Source of the DNA: an uncultured Sinobacteraceae bacterium
GTDB taxonomy: Bacteria > Pseudomonadota > Gammaproteobacteria > Steroidobacterales > Steroidobacteraceae
NCBI GenBank assembly: GCA_937902995.1
Contig: CALEKY010000071.1
Span: forward strand, 1 to 7,146
Direction of reading: 5' to 3'
Length of the DNA stretch: 7,146 bases
This document shows positions 1 through 6,100 of this stretch, in pieces. The notes beneath the pieces were generated by a model. The model had not been told where the DNA came from, did no database searches, and worked only from the letters and a program-made list of their open reading frames with translations. A program made the position numbers and the translations under genes. Every line of letters starts with the position of its first letter. The stretch's first letter is position 1.

Positions 1-104
1 CGAACTGCGTGCACTGCAAGGCCTGCGACATCAAAGATCCTTACGAGATCATCACTTGGACGACGCCTGAAGGCGGCTCGGGACCGAATTATCAGAATCT
101 GTAG
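1..104 (+). CDS. Electron transfer flavoprotein-ubiquinone oxidoreductase, C-terminal end (partial)
   Basis: This is the 3' end of a gene that begins outside the window; reading from base 3 gives 33 residues and a TAG stop at 102-104. The peptide starts NCVHCKACDIKDP and ends TPEGGSGPNYQNL, which I recognise as the C-terminal tail of ETF-QO. In the known family this membrane-associated flavoprotein passes electrons from electron transfer flavoprotein, reduced by acyl-CoA and amino-acid dehydrogenases, to ubiquinone. The CxxCxxC at bases 6-26 supplies three of the four cysteines that hold the [4Fe-4S] cluster; the fourth lies upstream, out of view. The tail is intact and in frame. It lies upstream of zapE on the same strand, but a 141-bp repeat-rich gap argues against tight coupling. 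The call rests on a short but highly conserved stretch. Confidence 0.88.
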   Translation, partial: NCVHCKACDIKDPYEIITWTTPEGGSGPNYQNL

Positions 105-145
105 CCAGGGCTTGGGGCTCGGGGCGTGGGGCTTGGGGCTCGCGA
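104..145 (+). repeat. G-rich 7-bp tandem repeat (CTTGGGG/CTCGGGG type)
   Basis: Six consecutive heptads can be read in register: GCCAGGG (starting on the last base of the ETF-QO stop), CTTGGGG, CTCGGGG, CGTGGGG, CTTGGGG and CTCGCGA. The first and last are degenerate. The same heptad type recurs after zapE at 1362-1382 and, on the opposite strand, at 1474-1501. The array fills the start of the ETF-QO/zapE gap. Its function is unknown; 7-bp arrays of this sort can change copy number by slippage. Confidence 0.8.
114..138 (+). other. Canonical G-quadruplex motif
   Basis: The heptad array gives four runs of exactly four G (114-117, 121-124, 128-131, 135-138) separated by three 3-nt loops (CTC, CGT, CTT). 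This is the ideal pattern for a stable four-tetrad intramolecular quadruplex. The G-rich strand is the coding strand, so any read-through transcript from ETF-QO into zapE would carry it as RNA, 9 nt after the ETF-QO stop and about 107 nt before the zapE start. Folding is inferred from sequence only. Confidence 0.75.
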
Positions 146-148
146 AAG

Positions 149-178
149 AGGAAGCGCGCGACTGCGCGCTTCCTACAG
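149..178 (-). repeat. REP-like hairpin with GTAG head
   Basis: Bases 149-159 (AGGAAGCGCGC) and 164-174 (GCGCGCTTCCT) are perfect reverse complements around a GACT loop, giving an 11-bp stem. Read on the minus strand, the stem starts inside a GTAG tetranucleotide (complement of 173-176). A GTAG head at the foot of a GC-rich hairpin is the hallmark of REP elements mobilised by RAYT transposases, for example the GTAG elements of Stenotrophomonas. No T-run follows on either strand, so a simple intrinsic terminator is less likely, although REPs after a stop codon often stabilise 3' ends. No RAYT gene is in the window. Confidence 0.55.
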
Positions 179-185
179 CCTACAG
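172..185 (+). repeat. CCTACAG heptad, two tandem copies
   Basis: Two exact tandem CCTACAG units overlap the 3' foot of the hairpin at 149-174. They differ by one base from the CCTTCAG units at 222-235 and at the window end, so they appear to belong to the same 7-bp family. Confidence 0.6.
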
Positions 186-221
186 CCCACGGCCGCGCAC
201 TTGCGCTACCGCGCTCGTCTT

Positions 222-235
222 CCTTCAGCCTTCAG
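222..235 (+). repeat. CCTTCAG heptad, two tandem copies
   Basis: Two exact CCTTCAG units end 10 bp before the zapE start codon and occupy the place where a Shine-Dalgarno sequence would normally sit. The same unit forms a longer array at 7105-7146. Confidence 0.65.
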
Positions 236-245
236 CCTCTCTTGA

Positions 246-1352
246 ATGACATCCCCTGACTCGCCTCGTCACTCCGTCGCTGCGCTGTACCGACAGGAGT
301 GCGCGCGCCTCGGGTACACGCCCGACCCGGCGCAGGAGCGCTTGGTCGAGGTCTTCGACGATCTGCTCGCAAGGCTGAGCGCCCCGCAGCCGCGCGGTTT
401 GCTGCAAGGACTGTTGGGTCGGCGCAAGCGCGAATTGCAGCGTGGCGTGTATGTGTGGGGCGGCGTCGGGCGCGGGAAGACCTGGCTCATGGACCTGTTC
501 TTCCATGCGCTTCCGTTCAAGGACAAGCAACGCAGCCACTTCCATCGCTTCATGCAGATCGTGCACGACGAGCTGAAGCGTCATCAGGAGCACGCCGACC
601 CGCTCGAGCTCGTTGCGGACAAGATTGCGCGAAAAACCCGCGTGCTCTGCTTCGACGAGCTATTCGTGGCCGATGTCGCCGATGCGATGTTGCTCGGCAA
701 TTTGTTCCGCGCCCTGTTCGAGCGCGGCGTCACGCTCGTTGCCACGTCGAATGTGCCGCCGGACGACCTCTACAAGGGCGGCTTGCAGCGCGCGCGTTTC
801 CTGCCGGCGATCGAGCTGATCAAGAAACACACGCAAGTCCTGCACATGGACAGCGACACCGACTATCGGCTGCGTACGCTGACCAAGGCACCGATCTGGT
901 TCGATGCTTCCAAGCCCGAAACGGCGACGGAAGTCGAGAAGCTGTTCGAAGCGGTCGCAGGCGAGCCCGGTACGGTCAATGCAACGCTCACGCTCAATCA
1001 CCGTCGGCTGCACGCGCGCCGTCACGCGCAGGATGTCGTGTGGTTCGAATTCAAGGAGCTGTGCGAAGGTCCGCGCGGTCAAGCCGATTACATCGAGATC
1101 GCGCGCTGCTACCACACTGTGTTTGTGACCAACGTGCCGGCCCTGACGACGGAGAAAGAGAACGAAGCGCGGCGCTTCATCACGCTCGTCGACGAGTTCT
1201 ACGACCGTGCGGTGAAACTCGTCATTTCATCGCCCGCCACGATCGATACTCTCTACCGCGGCGAGCGGCTTGCATTCGAGTTCGAACGCACGAAGAGCCG
1301 CCTCATCGAAATGCAGTCGCAGGAGTATTTGGCGAGGGAGCACAAAGCCTAG
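246..1352 (+). CDS. zapE: Cell division protein ZapE (AFG1-family ATPase)
   Basis: The 368-residue product matches ZapE (formerly YhcM) along its whole length; the E. coli protein is about 375 residues. In the known family ZapE is a cytoplasmic P-loop ATPase that joins the Z-ring late in division and affects FtsZ bundling; the mitochondrial relative AFG1/LACE1 acts in protein quality control. Visible motifs are Walker A GGVGRGKT (residues 72-79), Walker B VLCFDE (133-138), the sensor-1-like VATSNVPP (165-172), the family signature LQRARFLPAI (180-189), the YRLRTLT stretch (207-213), EARRFITLVDEFYD (307-320), and the conserved tail FERTKSRLIEMQSQEYL (346-361). ATG 246 is the furthest upstream start possible, because an in-frame TGA lies directly before it. 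There is no clear Shine-Dalgarno sequence; CCTTCAG heptads occupy that place. It is convergent with the TTC38-like gene downstream. Confidence 0.96.
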   Translation: MTSPDSPRHSVAALYRQECARLGYTPDPAQERLVEVFDDLLARLSAPQPRGLLQGLLGRRKRELQRGVYVWGGVGRGKTWLMDLFFHALPFKDKQRSHFHRFMQIVHDELKRHQEHADPLELVADKIARKTRVLCFDELFVADVADAMLLGNLFRALFERGVTLVATSNVPPDDLYKGGLQRARFLPAIELIKKHTQVLHMDSDTDYRLRTLTKAPIWFDASKPETATEVEKLFEAVAGEPGTVNATLTLNHRRLHARRHAQDVVWFEFKELCEGPRGQADYIEIARCYHTVFVTNVPALTTEKENEARRFITLVDEFYDRAVKLVISSPATIDTLYRGERLAFEFERTKSRLIEMQSQEYLAREHKA

Positions 1353-1361
1353 GGATCGAGA

Positions 1362-1382
1362 CTTGGGGCGCGGGGCTCGGGA
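1362..1382 (+). repeat. G-rich heptads downstream of zapE
   Basis: Three heptads in register, CTTGGGG, CGCGGGG and CTCGGGA, start 10 bp after the zapE stop. They are the same type and orientation as the array at 104-145, so zapE is bracketed by this repeat family. With GGG at 1352-1354 they also make a weaker three-tier quadruplex pattern with one 10-nt loop. Confidence 0.65.
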
Positions 1383-1473
1383 CCGGCACGAACATCGTAC
1401 CGATCACAAATTCGCTGCAACCAACAGCGTAAGAGCCGAAGACTGGTAGATGTCGAACGATTGCTCACACTCT

Positions 1474-1501
1474 CCCCAAGTCTCGAGCCCCAAGCCCTGC
1501 G
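1474..1501 (-). repeat. G-rich heptads in inverted orientation
   Basis: On the plus strand this reads CCCCAAG, TCTCGAG, CCCCAAG, CCCTGCG, so the minus strand carries CTTGGGG, CTCGAGA, CTTGGGG. It is an inverted partner of the array at 1362-1382: bases 1357-1368 (CGAGACTTGGGG) and 1474-1485 (CCCCAAGTCTCG) are perfect 12-bp reverse complements. The roughly 90 bp between the two arrays (1383-1473) shows no ORF or structure I can name. Confidence 0.65.
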
Positions 1502-1524
1502 AGGGCAGCTACCGCTGCCCTCGC
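1499..1524. terminator. Strong hairpin between convergent genes, possible bidirectional terminator
   Basis: Bases 1499-1509 (GCGAGGGCAGC) and 1514-1524 (GCTGCCCTCGC) are perfect reverse complements around a TACC loop: an 11-bp stem and 4-nt loop. It lies 7 bp beyond the stop of the minus-strand TTC38-like gene and about 147 bp after the zapE stop, the usual place for a shared terminator between convergent genes. Neither side has a U-tract, so efficient intrinsic termination is doubtful; it may instead protect 3' ends or belong to the repeat family. Confidence 0.45.
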
Positions 1525-1531
1525 CGCTAAC

Positions 1532-2929
1532 TTACGCCACCGCCAACTGCGCCTTCCTCCGCGTCTCCGCGTTCTCGCGCGCCTTCAAGGCGGCAGATGT
1601 GTCGCCGGCGATTTCCATCGAACGCGCAGTCAGTTGCCAATTCCAGGGACTCGTCGGCTTCAACTGCGTACGCTCGGAAACGAGCGCGCGTGCGAGCTTG
1701 AAATTGCGTGCGCGCAAGGCAGCCTCGACCAACGTGAGATGGACCAGGTCGCGTTGCGCATGGCTGCCGCCAAAACGATGCGCGATCGTGCGCACCGGTA
1801 GCATGTGCTCGATGCAGGCGGCGTAGTCGCCTCGACCGAACGCAACGATGGCCTTGGCGATCGGCAGGCCCACATCGCGCGACATCATCGCGTTCGTATC
1901 CCGCTCCTGCGCCTTGCGCTCGAGCAGCGCCACGACACGCTCCGCCGCGTCGAAACGCTTCGCGCCGACGAACGCGATCACGGCGTGCACATCGTTGAAT
2001 GCATAGTAGGCGTGATCGGCGAGCGGCGCCCAGCAATCGGCCAAGCGCTCCCAACGCTGACCGACATCGGTGCCGCGCAGACCCAACCGCCACAACATGG
2101 CCGATCCGTCGATCATTTCGAGCGGCACTTGCGATTGAGTCGGCCGGATGCGCCGGTCGTAGAGGTCGAGCGCCTGATTGGTTTCCCCGAGATCCAGGTA
2201 ATACAGACCCAGGTGCCACCAGTTGTGATACGCAAAGGCGTTGTTGCGGCTCCAGTCCGCCTCGCGAGATGACAGCCACTCGATGCCGTCGCGCAGCCGT
2301 CCCTGCATCTCCATCACGTGGGCAACGGCGTGGACGGCCCAGGGATCGCGACGATTCAACTCGAGCGCGCGACGACCGGTGTCCTCAGCCTTGGCGTACA
2401 GCGCCGTTTCCTCGAGCCCGAACGCATACATGCCGAGCACATAGCCGAAGCCCGGAGTGCTCGCATCCCAATACGGCAACACTTGGGCGACGCGGTCGCG
2501 CAGCATCGTCGACGCGCCGAGATAGAAATCGCCGAGGTGAGCCGTTTGCAGCGCGAGTAGATCGCGCGGGTAGTCGAGCAGGATGTCGCCGTAGGCGCGC
2601 ACAGCCCCTTCGAAATCTCCAGCCGACCATTTGCGCGCTGCAGCGATGTGTGCGCGCTCGCGTTCGTTGGCTCGTTTGCCGAGGCTTTCCACGGCCTCGA
2701 CACTTTCCTTGAGCATGGGCACCAGGCTGCGGTCCGTCGCGCCGACGGCCAGCGCAGCGCGCAAGCAGTGCGCGGCTGGGAAAGTCGGCTCCTGCGACAG
2801 CATCTCCTCGATGACCTCGAGCGGGTCGAGGAAATAGCTCGCAAGCAAGTCGACCCCCTGCTCGTACTTCTGCAGCAAGCTGCGATCGGACGTCGAAACG
2901 GGAATACCGCGACAATCGGTCAATGACAT
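1532..2929 (-). CDS. TTC38-family tetratricopeptide repeat protein
   Basis: The 465-residue product matches the TTC38 family (human TTC38 and bacterial homologues) over nearly its full length. Diagnostic stretches are YPRDLLALQTAHLGDFYLG (residues 120-138), GMYAFGLEE (166-174), DPWAVHAVAHVMEMQGR (195-211), AYHNWWHLGLYYLDLGE (233-249), ALDLYDRRI (253-261), the GTDVGQRW stretch (286-293), RDVGLPIAKAI (351-361) and the GGSHAQRD stretch (387-394). The family has degenerate TPR-type helical hairpins and no agreed biochemical function; a protein-interaction scaffold is an inference. I see no signal peptide or membrane segment, so it is probably cytoplasmic. The start is well supported by GGAGG six bases upstream. 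It is convergent with zapE and divergent from the giant regulator, with 269 bp between the two starts, so shared control is plausible. Confidence 0.9.
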   Translation of the reverse strand: MSLTDCRGIPVSTSDRSLLQKYEQGVDLLASYFLDPLEVIEEMLSQEPTFPAAHCLRAALAVGATDRSLVPMLKESVEAVESLGKRANERERAHIAAARKWSAGDFEGAVRAYGDILLDYPRDLLALQTAHLGDFYLGASTMLRDRVAQVLPYWDASTPGFGYVLGMYAFGLEETALYAKAEDTGRRALELNRRDPWAVHAVAHVMEMQGRLRDGIEWLSSREADWSRNNAFAYHNWWHLGLYYLDLGETNQALDLYDRRIRPTQSQVPLEMIDGSAMLWRLGLRGTDVGQRWERLADCWAPLADHAYYAFNDVHAVIAFVGAKRFDAAERVVALLERKAQERDTNAMMSRDVGLPIAKAIVAFGRGDYAACIEHMLPVRTIAHRFGGSHAQRDLVHLTLVEAALRARNFKLARALVSERTQLKPTSPWNWQLTARSMEIAGDTSAALKARENAETRRKAQLAVA

Positions 2930-2935
2930 GGCAAT

Positions 2936-2940
2936 CCTCC
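2936..2940 (-). promoter_or_regulatory. Ribosome binding site of the TTC38-like gene
   Basis: On the minus strand GGAGG sits six bases before the ATG at 2929-2927. This is an almost ideal Shine-Dalgarno sequence and fixes the start of the gene. It contrasts with zapE, which has none. Confidence 0.85.
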
Positions 2941-2954
2941 ACCGGCGTAACCTG

Positions 2955-2970
2955 ACGCTGACATCAGCGT
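2955..2970. promoter_or_regulatory. Perfect 7-2-7 palindrome, candidate operator
   Basis: ACGCTGA-CA-TCAGCGT is a perfect inverted repeat with a two-base centre. It lies 25 bp upstream of the TTC38-like start, between the ribosome binding site and the CCGTGA repeats. The dyad suits a dimeric helix-turn-helix repressor; as RNA it could also fold into a 6-bp stem with an ACAT loop. The binding protein is unknown. Confidence 0.45.
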
Positions 2971-2991
2971 GTTGAGCTTTCTACGGGTCGT

Positions 2992-3035
2992 CCGTGAGCC
3001 CGAAGTCTCGACACCCGTGAAAATTCCGTGAAAAT
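2992..3035 (+). promoter_or_regulatory. Three CCGTGA direct repeats in the divergent spacer
   Basis: CCGTGA occurs at 2992-2997, 3015-3020 and 3026-3031. The last two extend to identical CCGTGAAAAT units (3015-3024 and 3026-3035) with an 11-bp period, and the first is 23 bp upstream, close to two helical turns. Known SARP-type regulators with OmpR-like winged helices bind direct repeats with an 11-bp period, and the adjacent gene encodes such a domain. That this is its operator is inference. I could not place a convincing -10/-35 pair beside it. Confidence 0.5.
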
Positions 3036-3117
3036 GGCGTCCCCCCGGCGCAGCGCGCGCCAGGAGGCCTGTCCGGCACTTGAATGCCTGGGAGGATGCT
3101 CGTCGGTGGTCATATTC

Positions 3118-3139
3118 CGCGCAGGGGCTCATCTGCGCG
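3118..3139. promoter_or_regulatory. Inverted repeat CGCGCAG-N8-CTGCGCG upstream of the regulator gene
   Basis: Perfect 7-bp arms at 3118-3124 and 3133-3139 are separated by eight bases, with centres 15 bp apart. It lies 60 bp before the preferred regulator start, directly after a weak -10-like CATATT (3111-3116) that lacks a matching -35. It could be an operator for a dimeric regulator or a hairpin in the 5' untranslated region. Confidence 0.35.
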
Positions 3140-3184
3140 TCTCTCACACCTAACCGTTGGATCGACAACAAAAATTTGGGGATA

Positions 3185-3190
3185 GAGGGG
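3185..3190 (+). promoter_or_regulatory. Ribosome binding site deciding the regulator's TTG start
   Basis: GAGGGG lies eight bases before TTG 3199 and is the only purine-rich Shine-Dalgarno candidate near the 5' end of this reading frame. The alternative TTG at 3157 is preceded by a pyrimidine-rich stretch, so this site favours 3199. Confidence 0.65.
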
Positions 3191-3198
3191 CGACGGCT

Positions 3199-6100
3199 TT
3201 GCACGAAGTCTCGGTACAACTGCTGGGCGGTTTTCGCCTGTGCGACGCGACGGGAAGGGAGATCAAGATCCCTTCGCGAAAAGGGCGCGCGCTGCTCGCC
3301 TACCTGGCGACGCATCTCAACGAGTCGCATTCGCGCGATCGGCTCGCGATGCTCTTGTGGGAAGACGCCGAAGAGGATCTGGCCAGAACCAGCCTGCGCC
3401 AGGCACTTGCAGCGCTACGCAAGGCGCTGCCCTCGCCCATCTTGCGAGCAGATACCGATTCGATCGCGCTCGATGGCGCCGTGGCAACCGATCTGGCAGA
3501 GCTGCGGCAAGCTCTGGCGTCGAGCACGATGGCGGACGTGCGCCGCATCGTCGATTGTTATCGCGGCGATTTGCTCGAGGGTCTCGATGCGCGATCCGCG
3601 GCGTTCGAAGACTGGCTGAGCCAGGAGCGGCTCGCTTTGCGACAACAAGTCACGCAGGCCCTGCAGAAGCTGACGGCATTGTGTGTGGCCAACGAAGACA
3701 CCGACGGTGCGCTCCTCGCGTGCACGAGACTGGTCGCGCTCGAGCCGCTCAACGAAGCGGCGCATCGCACGTTGATGGAGCTGCACGCTCGCCGCAATGC
3801 GTATGCCGAAGCATTGCGCCAGTACCGCATCTGCCGGGATGCGCTGCGGCGCGAGCTCGACGTTGCACCGGAACCTGCGACCGAAGCGCTGTACCGCGAG
3901 CTGATGCGGCGACGACGCGCCGGAGGACCCGTCGCGTCCGATGAGCCCGAATCCGAGCAAGCCGAGCTGCCTGCCACGACGCCGCCCACACCGGCCGTCG
4001 AAACGCGGCCGGCATTGCGCGACGCCGTGGTAAGCGTCGCGCGATTGGAAGGCTTGCTGGAGCTCGAATCGATTGCGGATCCGGAGGAGGCGCTTGCGGT
4101 TGCAGAGCAATTTCATTCGCTCGTGCGCGAAACATCCCAAGCCTTCGGCGGACGAACCGATCGGCGCGCCGGTGCAAATGTATTGACCGTGTTCGGCCTG
4201 CCGACCGCCTACGGCAACGAAGCGGAACGAGCGAGCCGTGCGGCCCTCGCGATCCGACGTGCGTTTGCGCGGACGCGTTGGTCGACGCAGGTCGCGCTCA
4301 AGCTGCGCATCGGCATCGCACAAGGTCAGGTCTTGCCGAGTCCGGACATCTTTCCATTGACGGGGCGGCCGACGCACCTCGCACACTCGCTCGCTTCGCG
4401 TGCTGGCGGCGATCACATCCTGCTCGAGGATGAAGTTCGCCGGGCGCTCGGCGAGCGTGTCGCGGTCGAACGAATCTCCCTCCCCTCCGCATCGAGCGCC
4501 GAACCTGCGCGCGCTTGGCTGCTCAACTCGCTCACGACCGAGGCCCCCACTAGTGAGCGGCCGTTCGTCGGGCGTCGTCCCGAGCTGGCCATGATCCTCG
4601 CGGTGCTGGATCGCTGCATGACGAGCCGGCACGGCCGCGCGATCGTCGTGCGCGGCGAGGCCGGTATCGGCAAGACGCGGCTCGTCGAAGCGGTGCGAAG
4701 CGCGGCTGCAGAGCGCGGGGTTGCGGTTCACAGCGCGCAAACGTTCGATTTCGGTCAGTCGCCCGGACAACGGCCGATCACGATGCTTGCACTGAGTCTG
4801 TGCGGCTTGACCGAAGACGCCGGACCTGCCGAGCGCAGCGCTGCGGTCGAGCGCATCGCCAAGACCTTGCAAGCGACGATCGATCAAGTCGTGTTCTTGA
4901 GCGATCTCATCGATGCACCGCTGTCGGCCGAGTTGAGCGCGCTCGAGCAGGCAATGGATGCATCGACACGCCAACGCGGACGCACGCTTGCATTGACCAA
5001 GCTGATCGAGATTGCGGCACGCCAGAACCCGCTCATGCTCGTCGTCGAGGACGTGCATTGGGCCGACAGCGACGAGCTCGCGCGCCTCGGCGAAATCGCC
5101 GCCATCGCGGCGAACTGTCCGATCCTGCTCGTCATCACGACGCGTCCGGAGGGCGACCCGATCAACGCCACTTGGCGCGCACGTGCGCGCGGCTGCCCGG
5201 TGACAACCGTGGATCTGGCACCGCTCGCCGACGATGAAGCCCATGAGCTTGCCGCCCATTACGGCGAGTTGCCGACGGCAACGATCGAAGCGTGCATCCG
5301 CCGCGCCGAAGGGTATCCGCTGTTCCTCGATCAACTCCTTCGCGCAGCGAGCACGGGTCACGATACTCTGCCCGGTTCCGTCCGCTCGCTCGTGATCGCC
5401 CGTGCCGACCGTTTGTCGAGCCGCGATCACAACGCATTGCAGGCGGCCGCCGTTCTCGGCCATCGCTGCGCGATTCAAGCGTTGCAGGCGTTGCTCGACG
5501 ATCCGAGCTACGAGCCATGCGGCTTGGTCGATGCCGGACTGCTGCGTACCGAAGGCTCGGATTTGCAGTTTGCGCACGCCTTGTTTCGCGATGCCATTTA
5601 CGAATCGACGCTGAGATCGCGGCGCAAAGAGCTGCATCTGCGCGCCGCGCAGTGGTTCAGTAGGAGCGACATTGCGCTGCAAGCCGATCACTTGGCCGCA
5701 GCGGACGACGAACGCGCCGCGGCAGTCTATACCGAGGCAGCGCGAGCGGAGCAAGCGGCACTGCGGTTCGAGCGTGCGCTCGGCTTGGCCAACAAAGCGA
5801 GCGCATTGGCACGCGAACCGCTCTTGCTCCATCAAACGAGCTGCCTGCTCGGCGAGTTATTGCTGCAGCTCGGCCGCACGCACGATGCGCTCACCGCCTT
5901 CCGCGAAGCGCTCGATTTCGCAGTCGATCAAACCGGCCGCGGCAACGCGTATTTCGGCATCGCGTCGGCGCTGCGCATCATGGATCGGCACGAAGAGGCG
6001 CTCGATGCGCTCGGTCGGGCCGAGCAAGCCTTCGGCACGCAGTCCGAGCCGCACTTGAAAGCGCGCATTTACTCGCTGCGCGGCAATCTGTGTTTTCCCC

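Noticed and set aside
149..174. Hairpin as a classical rho-independent terminator for ETF-QO
   Set aside because: No U-tract follows on the plus strand; CCTACAG repeats follow instead. A REP-like reading fits better.
299..1432. A 377-codon plus-strand frame overlapping zapE
   Set aside because: It is extremely rich in arginine and alanine, has no family resemblance, and is explained by the shifted frame of a well-supported zapE.
1527..2279. A 250-codon minus-strand frame overlapping the TTC38-like gene
   Set aside because: It is an out-of-frame shadow of the TTC38-like gene with low-complexity arginine-rich translation.
3080..3116. TTGAAT (3080-3085) and CATATT (3111-3116) as a sigma-70 promoter for the regulator
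   Set aside because: The spacing is 25 bp, far from the usual 16-18, and CATATT matches the -10 consensus at only four of six positions.
3157..3159. TTG 3157 as start of the regulator
   Set aside because: No purine-rich ribosome binding site precedes it, and the extra 14 residues do not resemble the family's N-terminus. It remains possible.
4549..4566. ACTAGT followed by GAGCGGCCG, resembling a cloning polylinker
   Set aside because: It reads in frame within the regulator, joining the linker to the ATPase domain (TSERPFVGRR), and the NotI-like part is incomplete; a chance likeness.
3415..5835. An 806-codon open frame on the minus strand opposite the giant regulator
   Set aside because: It lies wholly within the regulator gene, has an arginine-, glutamine- and cysteine-rich composition typical of antisense frames in GC-rich DNA, and shows no recognisable domain.
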